Origin: JAWKWH01 sp963669415
GTDB lineage: Bacteria > Pseudomonadota > Alphaproteobacteria > Rhizobiales > Rhizobiaceae
Assembly: GCA_963669415.2 (NCBI GenBank)
Contig: CAXXPS010000002.1
Coordinates: 1,178,001-1,242,000 of the forward strand
DNA: 64,000 nt
Reading direction: 5' to 3'
Shown here: positions 8,334 to 15,784 of the stretch, in pieces
How the letters are laid out: each line of letters starts with the position of its first letter
How positions within the stretch are numbered: the first letter of the stretch is position 1
Notes under the pieces: generated by a model
What the model saw: the letters and a program-made list of their open reading frames with translations, nothing else
The model's database searches: none
Told to the model about the DNA's origin: nothing
Position numbers and translations under genes: made by a program

Positions 8334-9227
8334 TTACAGTCCGTTGATGGGCACCTTCAGTGCCGGATTGCCCTTGTCATCCTTGGGCAGGTTGCCGGCA
8401 CGCATGTTCACCTGCAATGACGGGATGATCAATTTCGGCATGGCGAGCGTCTTGTCGCGTTCTTCGCGCAGTTTCACAAACTCTTCTTCCGTTGTTCCGC
8501 CGGCCAGGTGAATATTGTGCTCACGCTCATCGGCCACTGTCGTCTCCCAGCGAATGTCGCGGCCATTGGGACCGTAGTCATGGCAGATGAACAGCCGCGT
8601 CTCGTCGGGAAGCGAGAGCACGCGCTTGATTGAATGAAAGAGTTCGCGCGCATCGCCGCCTGGAAAATCTGCCCTGGCTGAACCGCCGTCGGGCATGAAC
8701 AAAGTATCGCCAACAAAGGCAGCATCACCAATGACGTGCGTCATGCAGGCGGGCGTGTGACCGGGTGTGTGCATGACATGGGCGGTCATGGTGCCGACCT
8801 GGTAGCTGTCGCCATCCGCAAACAGCTGATCGAATTGCGAACCGTCACGCTGGAACTCGGTACCTTCGTTGAACACTTTACCGAATGTGTCCTGGATGAC
8901 GGTAATGTTTTCGCCAATCCCGAGTTTACCGCCCAGCTTCTGCTGGATGTAAGGGGCCGCAGAAAGATGATCGGCGTGAACGTGGGTTTCGATAATCCAC
9001 TCCAGGCTCCAACCATTCTCACTGATTATGCGAATTAGTTCATCGGCGTGATCGTATGTGATCCTTCCGGCCGCATAATCGATGTCCATCACACTGTCGA
9101 TGACCGCACAGGAATTGGAATTCGGGTCCTTGACGATATAGGAGATGGTGTTTGTCGCCTCATCGAAAAAACCCTGTACATCCGGCTTGGTTGAGAGATC
9201 AGGTGTAAAAGGCAATGGATTTGTCAT
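8334..9227 (-). CDS. blh: Metallo-beta-lactamase-fold persulfide dioxygenase (Blh type)
   Basis: The 297-residue enzyme is an MBL-fold protein of the ETHE1/Blh group, which oxidises glutathione persulfide to sulfite. Metal-ligand motifs are visible in order: THVHADH, HTPGHT, GDTLF and CHDYG. The C-terminal part (GGTTEEEFVKLREERDKTLAMPKLIIPSLQVNMRAG) is typical of Blh. GGAGAATTCGATC precedes the ATG. It lies between the pmpAB genes and the DUF442 gene in an operon divergent from a BigR-like repressor, the layout known from Agrobacterium and Xylella bigR operons. Enzymatic assignment is by family and context. Confidence 0.88.
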   Translation of the reverse strand: MTNPLPFTPDLSTKPDVQGFFDEATNTISYIVKDPNSNSCAVIDSVMDIDYAAGRITYDHADELIRIISENGWSLEWIIETHVHADHLSAAPYIQQKLGGKLGIGENITVIQDTFGKVFNEGTEFQRDGSQFDQLFADGDSYQVGTMTAHVMHTPGHTPACMTHVIGDAAFVGDTLFMPDGGSARADFPGGDARELFHSIKRVLSLPDETRLFICHDYGPNGRDIRWETTVADEREHNIHLAGGTTEEEFVKLREERDKTLAMPKLIIPSLQVNMRAGNLPKDDKGNPALKVPINGL

Positions 9228-9258
9228 GATCGAATTCTCCGGCTGACGTCTCAGTATA

Positions 9259-9696
9259 TCACGCGGTGGCGAATTTGGCCGTTCTGACTTTCAGGAAGCG
9301 ACCCAGCACAATTCCGGCAAACATTGCTGCCAGGAATATCGGTGTTTCAGCATAACCCAGCCCCAGCGCAGGGATGGCGCCACCCGGACAGAAGCCCGCA
9401 ATACCCCATCCTATGCCAAACAGCGCCGACCCGCCGACAAGCTGCCAATCGATGAGTTTCGACGTCGGGACAGCATAATGTTGCTCGAACACGGGGGTTT
9501 GGCGAGCGCCAAACACGACTCGATAGCCAATCGCGGCGGTCAGCAGCGCGCCGCCCATAACGAACATCAGGCTTGGATCCCAGGTTCCGGCAATGTCAAA
9601 GAAGTTCAGTACTTTGGCGGGATTGGCCATGCCGGCGATGGCAATTCCAACACCAAAAACAATACCGACTGCAAAAGCGGAGATCAGTTTCTGCAT
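9259..9696 (-). CDS. pmpB: YeeE/YedE half-transporter, PmpB type
   Basis: This 145-residue membrane protein has about four helices and the motif GFCPGGAIPALGLG with a conserved Cys. It represents the second half of a YeeE/YedE-type (thiosulfate or reactive sulfur) channel. Its partner pmpA lies 4 bases upstream. In this family the paired halves carry complementary Cys motifs that line the transport path. It is part of the persulfide-responsive operon. Confidence 0.85.
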   Translation of the reverse strand: MQKLISAFAVGIVFGVGIAIAGMANPAKVLNFFDIAGTWDPSLMFVMGGALLTAAIGYRVVFGARQTPVFEQHYAVPTSKLIDWQLVGGSALFGIGWGIAGFCPGGAIPALGLGYAETPIFLAAMFAGIVLGRFLKVRTAKFATA

Positions 9697-9700
9697 CGGT

Positions 9701-10123
9701 TCAACCTCCGATCAGGTGGCGGATGACAAACACGGTGGCAATGGCCGCGATCATGAAGACGACCGTCGCAACGATCGAACGCGGGGACAACCGTGCGATG
9801 CCGCAAACGCCGTGCCCGCTTGTGCAACCTGCGCCATAGGTGACCCCGAGGCCCACGATCAATCCCCCTAAAATGAGCATTGCCGGCGTCAGCGGAACGG
9901 AGAACGGGATTGAAAAGCCGGCAAGCACATAGACCATTGGCCCGACAATCGCACCTGAAAGGAACGCCGCGCGCCAGGGCCAGTCTCCAGTCACCGGTGG
10001 AATGACGCCGGCCAATATACCAGTCATACCGGCTATGCGGCCATGCAAAGCCATCAGCAGCGTCGCCGACAGTCCAATTAGAATGCCTCCCGCCAGTGAC
10101 ATCCATGGAGTGAATTCAGTCAT
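9701..10123 (-). CDS. pmpA: YeeE/YedE half-transporter, PmpA type
   Basis: The 140-residue product has about four membrane helices and the motif GAGCTSGHGVCGIARLS with two Cys residues, the signature of the first half of YeeE/YedE transporters. With pmpB downstream it forms a full transporter for a reduced sulfur compound. It is the first gene of the minus-strand operon and starts 63 bases from the divergent repressor gene, so both directions can be governed by the operator at 10162-10191. Confidence 0.85.
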   Translation of the reverse strand: MTEFTPWMSLAGGILIGLSATLLMALHGRIAGMTGILAGVIPPVTGDWPWRAAFLSGAIVGPMVYVLAGFSIPFSVPLTPAMLILGGLIVGLGVTYGAGCTSGHGVCGIARLSPRSIVATVVFMIAAIATVFVIRHLIGG

Positions 10124-10161
10124 CTTCCCTCAGCCAATTCTATTTTTCACTTGCGATTATA

Positions 10162-10191
10162 TGCATATATCTATAGGTTATGATATATGCA
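10162..10191. promoter_or_regulatory. Inverted-repeat operator of the BigR/SqrR-like repressor
   Basis: TGCATATATC (10162-10171) and GATATATGCA (10182-10191) form a perfect 10-bp inverted repeat with a 10-base spacer. A smaller palindrome ATATGCATAT overlaps the left arm (10159-10168). The AT-rich character and position between bigR and pmpA match known BigR operators. The right arm covers the bigR start codon, so binding would block both transcripts. Confidence 0.75.
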
Positions 10192-10513
10192 ATTAAAAAA
10201 TTCTAACCCTGTAACAATCGACGTCTCACGGATTGATCAAGCCGCTACGGAGGCGACCGAACTGTTGTCCGTGCTGGCAAACGCCAACCGCCTCAAAGTG
10301 CTCTGCCATCTTTACAAGGAAGAAATGCCGGTGAGTGAACTGGCTTGTGCCGTCGGCATGAGCCAGCCTGCGTTGTCGCAACAATTATCCAAACTTCGTG
10401 ACCTCAAATTGGTTGCTACCAGACGCGAAGGCAGAACCATTTATTACAGGCTAGCTTCGCCCAAAATCGTTGGCATCCTCGGAACGCTTTACGAGTTATT
10501 CTGTTCCGACTGA
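10187..10513 (+). CDS. bigR: ArsR-family persulfide-sensing repressor (BigR/SqrR type)
   Basis: The 108-residue protein is a winged-helix repressor with the HTH segment MPVSELACAVGMSQPALSQQLSKLRDLKLV. It has Cys40 and Cys106, in the positions of the two redox Cys of BigR (42/108) and SqrR (41/107), plus an extra Cys54 inside the HTH. In those proteins a tetrasulfide link between the Cys pair releases DNA. The start must be at 10187 because an in-frame TGA lies at 10181-10183, and no ribosome binding site is visible, so the mRNA may be leaderless. It is divergent from the pmpA-pmpB-blh-DUF442 operon that it presumably controls. Confidence 0.9.
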   Translation: MQLKNSNPVTIDVSRIDQAATEATELLSVLANANRLKVLCHLYKEEMPVSELACAVGMSQPALSQQLSKLRDLKLVATRREGRTIYYRLASPKIVGILGTLYELFCSD

Positions 10514-10542
10514 CCGGTTTAGACTGCTTCACATCCATAGCG

Positions 10543-11682
10543 TTATTCGAACAGCCCACCCATTTCGGTGAGCCGTTCCATGTGATGATCGACATCACCA
10601 AGCGTCTTGTCGATCATGGTCATGCGTTTGAAATAATGGCCGACAGCAAACTCCATCGTCATGCCCACGCCACCATGCAGTTGAACGGCATTTTCACCGC
10701 AGATCCTGCCACCACGCCCGATTTCCGCTTTTGCAGCGGCCATGGCGCGGGCGCGTTCGTCGCCATCACTGCTGTCGGCCATCATCGTTGCATACATGGT
10801 AATCGAGCGCGCCTGTTCGAGCGCCACGAACATGTCGACGGCCTTGTGCTGCAGTACCTGAAAGGCGCCGATCGGCACGCCGAACTGTTTGCGCTCCTTC
10901 AGATACTCCGTCGTCGTTTCGTGCAGCACCGACATAACGCCAATGGATTCGGCGCAAAGCGCCGCGATGCCCTGATCGGCGATCCATTCAACCTCCGGCA
11001 GGGCATTTTCCGGATCACCGCAGACCGCCTCAGCTCGGACATTTTCAAGCGTGATTTCCGCAGCGCGACGGCCATCCTGGTTGGCATATCCGCGCCGGGT
11101 CACACCGTCAGAACCGCTATCGATCAAAAACAGGCCAATTCCTTCCCTGTCACGGGCGCTGCCACCTGTCCGGGCAGTGACGAAGATTTTGTCGGCGCTG
11201 TCGCCATCGAGCACGACGCTCTTTTCACCCGACAGTATGTATCCGTCGCCGTCCTTGGTCGCAGATGTTTCAACATGGCGCAAATCAAAGCGCGAATGGC
11301 GCTCCGTGTGCGCCAGTGCGAGTTTCAGCGAACCTTCAGCCACTTGCGGCACAAGCTCGGCGCGCTGATCAGCCGAACAAGCGATCCTCAACGCTGCTCC
11401 ACCAAGTACAATTGTTCCGAAGAATGGCTCGAGTGACAGCGCACGCCCCAACTCCTCCATAACGATCATCTGGTCGACCATGCCGCCGCCAAGCCCGCCA
11501 TCGTCTTCTGCAAATGACATCGCCATCAGGCCCATTTCGGCAAGCTGGTCCCACATCTCCGAGCTCCAGCCTTCGCTGCTCGCCAGCACCTTGTTGCGGG
11601 TGTCGAAATCATACTTGTCACGAAGAAGACGCTGCAGCGCCTCCTTCAGCATGGATTGTTCTTCGGTAAGGTCAAAATCCAT
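10543..11682 (-). CDS. pimD: Acyl-CoA dehydrogenase, small subunit of a PimC/PimD-type pair
   Basis: The 379-residue flavoprotein has the three-domain acyl-CoA dehydrogenase fold (FDLTEEQSMLKEALQRLLRDKYDF at the start; QLHGGVGMTMEFAVGHYFKRM near the end). It lies 15 bases after a second dehydrogenase gene, in the position of pimD in the pimFABCDE operon of Rhodopseudomonas palustris. The C-terminus reads MTMIDKTLGDVDHHMERL and lacks the YEGT segment with the catalytic glutamate of single-gene enzymes. This supports a heteromeric enzyme in which this is the non-canonical partner. It is the last gene of the operon; no pimE follows. Confidence 0.82.
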   Translation of the reverse strand: MDFDLTEEQSMLKEALQRLLRDKYDFDTRNKVLASSEGWSSEMWDQLAEMGLMAMSFAEDDGGLGGGMVDQMIVMEELGRALSLEPFFGTIVLGGAALRIACSADQRAELVPQVAEGSLKLALAHTERHSRFDLRHVETSATKDGDGYILSGEKSVVLDGDSADKIFVTARTGGSARDREGIGLFLIDSGSDGVTRRGYANQDGRRAAEITLENVRAEAVCGDPENALPEVEWIADQGIAALCAESIGVMSVLHETTTEYLKERKQFGVPIGAFQVLQHKAVDMFVALEQARSITMYATMMADSSDGDERARAMAAAKAEIGRGGRICGENAVQLHGGVGMTMEFAVGHYFKRMTMIDKTLGDVDHHMERLTEMGGLFE

Positions 11683-11697
11683 TTTGTTTCAATTCCC

Positions 11698-12900
11698 TCA
11701 CAGACCGAGCACGGCCTTGGCAATGATGTTTTTCTGAATCTCGTTGGTGCCGCCGTAGATCGACACCTTGCGGTAGTTGAAATAGCCCGGCGCAGCGTGG
11801 CCGGCATAGTCGGGACCGACCGGTGGCTCGTTGGAACCTTCCTCGGCCAAATGCTGCAGCGGCATCGCGTAGGGACCCATGACATCCATCAGCAGCGAAG
11901 TGGTTGCCTGCTGGATTTCCGAACCCTTGATTTTCAGGATCGACGAAGCGGGATCCGGACGGCCGGTATTGCCACGCTTCGCGTCAGCAGCCACAACGCG
12001 CAATTGGGTCATCTCCAACGCCTTCAATTCAATCTCGATTGAAGCCAGTTTCTCGCGAAATTTGCGGTCTTCAATCAAGGGCTGGCCGCGTGATGTTTCC
12101 TTGGCAGCCAATTCCCGGATGCGGGCAATGCGCTGTTTTGAGTAGCCGACCCGAGCGATGTTCGTGCGCTCGCTGCCGAGCAGGAACTTTGCATAATCCC
12201 AGCCGCGGTTTTCTTCACCGACAAGATTTTCGACCGGCACGCGAACGTCGGTCAGAAACACCTCATTGATCTCGCGGCCGCCGTCGATGGTGACAATCGG
12301 ACGAACCTCAATGCCGGGATCGTTCATGTCGATGAGCAGGAACGAGATGCCTTCCTGCTTCTTGCCGTCGCTTGAGGTGCGAACGAGGCAGAATATCCAG
12401 TCGGCAAATTGCGCCAGCGTCGTCCAGGTCTTCTGGCCATTGACGATATAGTGGTCGCCATCGCGAACCGCTTTGGTTTTAAGCGACGCCAGATCAGAGC
12501 CTGAACCCGGTTCGGAAAATCCCTGACACCACCAGTCATCAAGATTGAGGATGCGTGGAAGGTAGTGAGCCTTTTGTGTCTCGTTGCCAAATGTATAGAT
12601 CACCGGTCCAACCATGTTGGTGCCAAATGGCAACGGCGAGGGTGCGGGAAATTTCTGCAACTCTTCCAGATAGATATACTGCTTCATCGGCCCCCAGCCG
12701 GTACCGCCATGTTCTTCCGGCCAGTGAGGTGCGCCCCATCCCTTTTCGTTGAGAATTCGGGTCCAGCGGATCATGTCGTCCTTGTTGGCGTATTCGCCCG
12801 CCCGCGTGCGCGACAGGATGTCTTCCGGCAGGTTCTCGGAAATGAAAGTCCTGACTTCGTCGCGAAAGGCTAGTTCATCCTCAGTGAAGCGAAGATCCAT
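11698..12900 (-). CDS. pimC: Acyl-CoA dehydrogenase, large subunit of a PimC/PimD-type pair
   Basis: This 400-residue acyl-CoA dehydrogenase contains QGFSEPGSGSDLASLKTKAVRDGDHYIVNGQKTWTT, the FAD and substrate-binding core of the family, and ends VSIYGGTNEIQKNIIAKAVLGL. The glutamate of the usual YEGTNEIQ motif is glycine here (YGGTNEIQ), as occurs in some branches that use a glutamate elsewhere. Position between the thiolase and the small dehydrogenase matches pimC. It probably oxidises a straight-chain or dicarboxylyl-CoA together with the next gene product. Confidence 0.85.
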   Translation of the reverse strand: MDLRFTEDELAFRDEVRTFISENLPEDILSRTRAGEYANKDDMIRWTRILNEKGWGAPHWPEEHGGTGWGPMKQYIYLEELQKFPAPSPLPFGTNMVGPVIYTFGNETQKAHYLPRILNLDDWWCQGFSEPGSGSDLASLKTKAVRDGDHYIVNGQKTWTTLAQFADWIFCLVRTSSDGKKQEGISFLLIDMNDPGIEVRPIVTIDGGREINEVFLTDVRVPVENLVGEENRGWDYAKFLLGSERTNIARVGYSKQRIARIRELAAKETSRGQPLIEDRKFREKLASIEIELKALEMTQLRVVAADAKRGNTGRPDPASSILKIKGSEIQQATTSLLMDVMGPYAMPLQHLAEEGSNEPPVGPDYAGHAAPGYFNYRKVSIYGGTNEIQKNIIAKAVLGL

Positions 12901-12915
12901 GACGTGTTCCTCCCG

Positions 12916-14097
12916 TCAATTGATTTCCAGCAGGCCAGCGGCACCCATGCCACCGCCAATGCACATGGTTACGACGGCATATTTGACGCCGCGGCGTTTG
13001 CCTTCGATCAGCGCATGGCCGGCCAAACGCGCGCCACTCATGCCGTAGGGGTGGCCAACGGCAATTGCGCCGCCATCGACATTGATCTTTTCGGGATCGA
13101 TGCCCAGACGGTCACGACAATAGATCACCTGCACAGCGAAAGCTTCGTTCAGTTCCCAAAGCCCGATGTCGTCGACGCTGAGTCCATGCTGCTCAAGCAG
13201 CCGCGGCACCGCGAAAACCGGGCCGATACCCATCTCGTCAGGCTCGCAGCCAGCGACATTGAAGCCACGGAATATGCCTAGCGGCTCCAGCCCGCGTCTC
13301 TCTGCCTCACTGGCCTCCATCATCACCGAGGCCGAGGCGCCGTCGGACAGTTGGCTGGCATTGCCTGCGGTGATCACCCCACCTTCGCGCACAGTCTTCA
13401 GACCTGCGAGCCCTTCGGCTGTCGTATCAGGCCGGGGGCCTTCATCGTGCGCCAGTGTCACTTCCTTGTGGCTGATCTCCTTGGTCTCCTTGTCGACTAC
13501 TGCCATGGTGGTCGTGATCGGCGCAATCTCAGCATCAAAACGGCCGGCTTCGCGGGCAGCAGCGACGCGCTTTTGCGACTGCAGCCCGTACTCATCCTGC
13601 TGCTCACGCGAGACTTTGTAGCGCTTGGCCACGACTTCGGCCGTATCGATCATCGGCATGTAGATGGCAGGCACCATTTTGACGAGGTCCTCATCCATTA
13701 ATTTGAAGGTGTTGCGCTTGTCGTTTTGAACCAGGCTGATCGACTCGACACCACCGGCAACGCCCACCGTTACACCGTCGTTGCGGATCGCATTGGCAAC
13801 CACCGCCATTGATTGCAGTCCGGAAGAACACTGCCGGTCAATGGTGGTGCCGGCCGTGGTCACCGGCAATCCGGCCTTCAGCAATGAGCGACGGGCGACG
13901 TTGAGGCCGGTCGTGCCTTCCTGCATCGCGCAACCCATCACCACATCTTCGACTTCACCGCCTTCAATGCCGGAACGTTGCACGGCGTTGCTGATGGCAT
14001 GGGCCGCCAGCGTTGTGCCGTGTGTGTCGTTGAACGCTCCGCGATAAGCCTTGCCGATCGGGGTTCGGGCTGTTGATACGATGACCGCTTCACGCAT
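12916..14097 (-). CDS. pimB: Acetyl-CoA acyltransferase (thiolase)
   Basis: The 393-residue thiolase carries the catalytic Cys in DRQCSSGLQSM, the GHPYGMSGAR motif with the active-site His, and the second Cys in VTMCIGGGMGAAG. These give a complete catalytic set for the final thiolytic step of beta-oxidation. Order and orientation (after the ligase, before the dehydrogenases) correspond to pimB. Chain-length specificity cannot be read from the sequence. Confidence 0.92.
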   Translation of the reverse strand: MREAVIVSTARTPIGKAYRGAFNDTHGTTLAAHAISNAVQRSGIEGGEVEDVVMGCAMQEGTTGLNVARRSLLKAGLPVTTAGTTIDRQCSSGLQSMAVVANAIRNDGVTVGVAGGVESISLVQNDKRNTFKLMDEDLVKMVPAIYMPMIDTAEVVAKRYKVSREQQDEYGLQSQKRVAAAREAGRFDAEIAPITTTMAVVDKETKEISHKEVTLAHDEGPRPDTTAEGLAGLKTVREGGVITAGNASQLSDGASASVMMEASEAERRGLEPLGIFRGFNVAGCEPDEMGIGPVFAVPRLLEQHGLSVDDIGLWELNEAFAVQVIYCRDRLGIDPEKINVDGGAIAVGHPYGMSGARLAGHALIEGKRRGVKYAVVTMCIGGGMGAAGLLEIN

Positions 14098-14113
14098 GTT
14101 GTTTCCTCACTTG

Positions 14114-15781
14114 TCAGGAAGCCTGGGCCGTTTTCCGACGCTCGGCTTCTTCCTGTTTCAATTCAATCTTCGATAGTTTTCCGACCGGCGTCTTCGGCAG
14201 GTCGGCGCGGATTTCCAAAGCAGCCGGCAGTTCGTGGGGACCCACTCTGCCTTTCAGGAATGCCCGCAAATTCTCCAGAGACATCGGCGAGGTACCGTCC
14301 CGCAGCTTGATGAACGCCTTGGCCGCTTCACCGCGATAGCCGTCGGGGATGCCGATCACCAGGACTTCCTCGACATCATCGTGCTCGTAGATCGCCTGTT
14401 CGATCATTTGCGGATAAACGTTGAACCCGCCGGAAATGATCATGTCTTTCTTGCGGTCGACGATGGTGAAGAAGCCTTCTTCATCCATGAACCCGATATC
14501 ACCGGTGAGGAACCAGTCATCGACGAACGCCGAGGCGTTTTCCTCCGGGCGATTATAGTAGCTCGTTGTGACGTTCTTGCCTCGCACGGCCAATTCACCG
14601 GTTTCGCCGACCGGCATTTCTTCCTTCGGATCATGGAGAGACACGATACGGACAAACACGCCGGGAAGCGGAATGCCGATCGTCGCCGCCTTGTCGGGCC
14701 GGCCGAACGGCAGGTTGGTGCCGGCGGGCGCGGTTTCGCTCATGCCCCATCCGCCAACCAGTTCAAGACCAGTCTTGGCCCGGAACCGGGCTGCCACTTC
14801 AACCGGCATCGGCGCGCCACCGGACGCGGCAATCCTCAACGAAGACAAATCGCGTTTCTCGAAGCCAGGTACCGCGCAGATTGCTATCCACATGGTAGGC
14901 ACGCCCGGAAACACCGTGACACCGGATTCAATATCATCCAGCGCTTCAGCCGGGTCGAAGCGGGTACGCAACCACAGCTCGTTGCCCGTTCGCAGGCTTC
15001 TGAGCATCACCGTCGACAGGCCGTAGATGTGAAACAATGGCAAATAGAGCAGAATCTTGTCCGGTTCGTCGGTTAGTAACTTCCAGCCTTCGTACCAGTT
15101 CTCATAGGATGAAACTGCAGCGGACAGATTGTCATGGGTCAGCATTGCCGCCTTGGGAAGGCCGGTTGTGCCGCCGGTATATTGCAGCAAAGCCAGCGCA
15201 TCGCCGGAAACCGGCTGTGACAAAGCTTGGATGGCGTCGCCTTCCAGATCGTTCCAAACGGCAATCCCACCATTGGTTGGAAATGTGCCTGTATCGATGC
15301 TTTCTCCCCAGAACGCATCCTCGCAGACGATGAGTTGAGCATCCATGCCGCTTGCGGCGAACTCAGCGGCCTTCTCCGCCAAGGGACCCAGGTTTGTGGT
15401 CAAAAGCAGTTTTGCCCCGCTGTCGGAAAGCTTGTGGGCGAGGACGCGCGGTGAATCGAGCGGACTGGCGTGAACGACGGTCGCGCCCGCTTTTAACGCA
15501 CCGAAAAAGCAGACGGGATGCCAAGGTGTATTGGGCAGCAGCAATGCAACCCTGTCCCCTGGCTCGACACCGAGAGTGACAAGACGGCCGGCCGCAATAT
15601 CAATTGCAGCCGCCAATTCGGCATAGGTAATTTTGCGGCCACGGAAGTCGAGTGCTGGGCGGTCCGGCCACTTGGCCGCAGCTTCGCTCACCAGATCGTT
15701 CACGGGGAATGTCTCGATTTCCATCCCGGCGGAGAGGCCAGGTGGATAGGAAGCTTCCCAGGGTGTGGCTACCCCGTCCAA
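14114..15781 (-). CDS. pimA: Acyl-CoA ligase (AMP-forming), dicarboxylate/long-chain type
   Basis: The 555-residue enzyme is an ANL-superfamily ligase that activates a carboxylic acid to its CoA thioester. The P-loop-like motif LLQYTGGTTGLPKAAMLTH (about residues 210-228), GGWGMSET, and the hinge region DWFLTGDIGFMDEEGFFTIVDRKKDMIISGGFNVYP are intact, and the C-terminal lysine motif LPKTPVGKLSKIEL is present. It follows pimF by 4 bases. Placement matches pimA of R. palustris, whose product activates C7 and longer dicarboxylates and fatty acids. A general FadD role is the alternative. Confidence 0.88.
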   Translation of the reverse strand: MDGVATPWEASYPPGLSAGMEIETFPVNDLVSEAAAKWPDRPALDFRGRKITYAELAAAIDIAAGRLVTLGVEPGDRVALLLPNTPWHPVCFFGALKAGATVVHASPLDSPRVLAHKLSDSGAKLLLTTNLGPLAEKAAEFAASGMDAQLIVCEDAFWGESIDTGTFPTNGGIAVWNDLEGDAIQALSQPVSGDALALLQYTGGTTGLPKAAMLTHDNLSAAVSSYENWYEGWKLLTDEPDKILLYLPLFHIYGLSTVMLRSLRTGNELWLRTRFDPAEALDDIESGVTVFPGVPTMWIAICAVPGFEKRDLSSLRIAASGGAPMPVEVAARFRAKTGLELVGGWGMSETAPAGTNLPFGRPDKAATIGIPLPGVFVRIVSLHDPKEEMPVGETGELAVRGKNVTTSYYNRPEENASAFVDDWFLTGDIGFMDEEGFFTIVDRKKDMIISGGFNVYPQMIEQAIYEHDDVEEVLVIGIPDGYRGEAAKAFIKLRDGTSPMSLENLRAFLKGRVGPHELPAALEIRADLPKTPVGKLSKIELKQEEAERRKTAQAS

Positions 15782-15784
15782 TCG

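Noticed and set aside
10582..11436. 284-codon plus-strand open frame opposite pimD
   Set aside because: Shadow of the acyl-CoA dehydrogenase gene; no ribosome binding site or recognisable domain.
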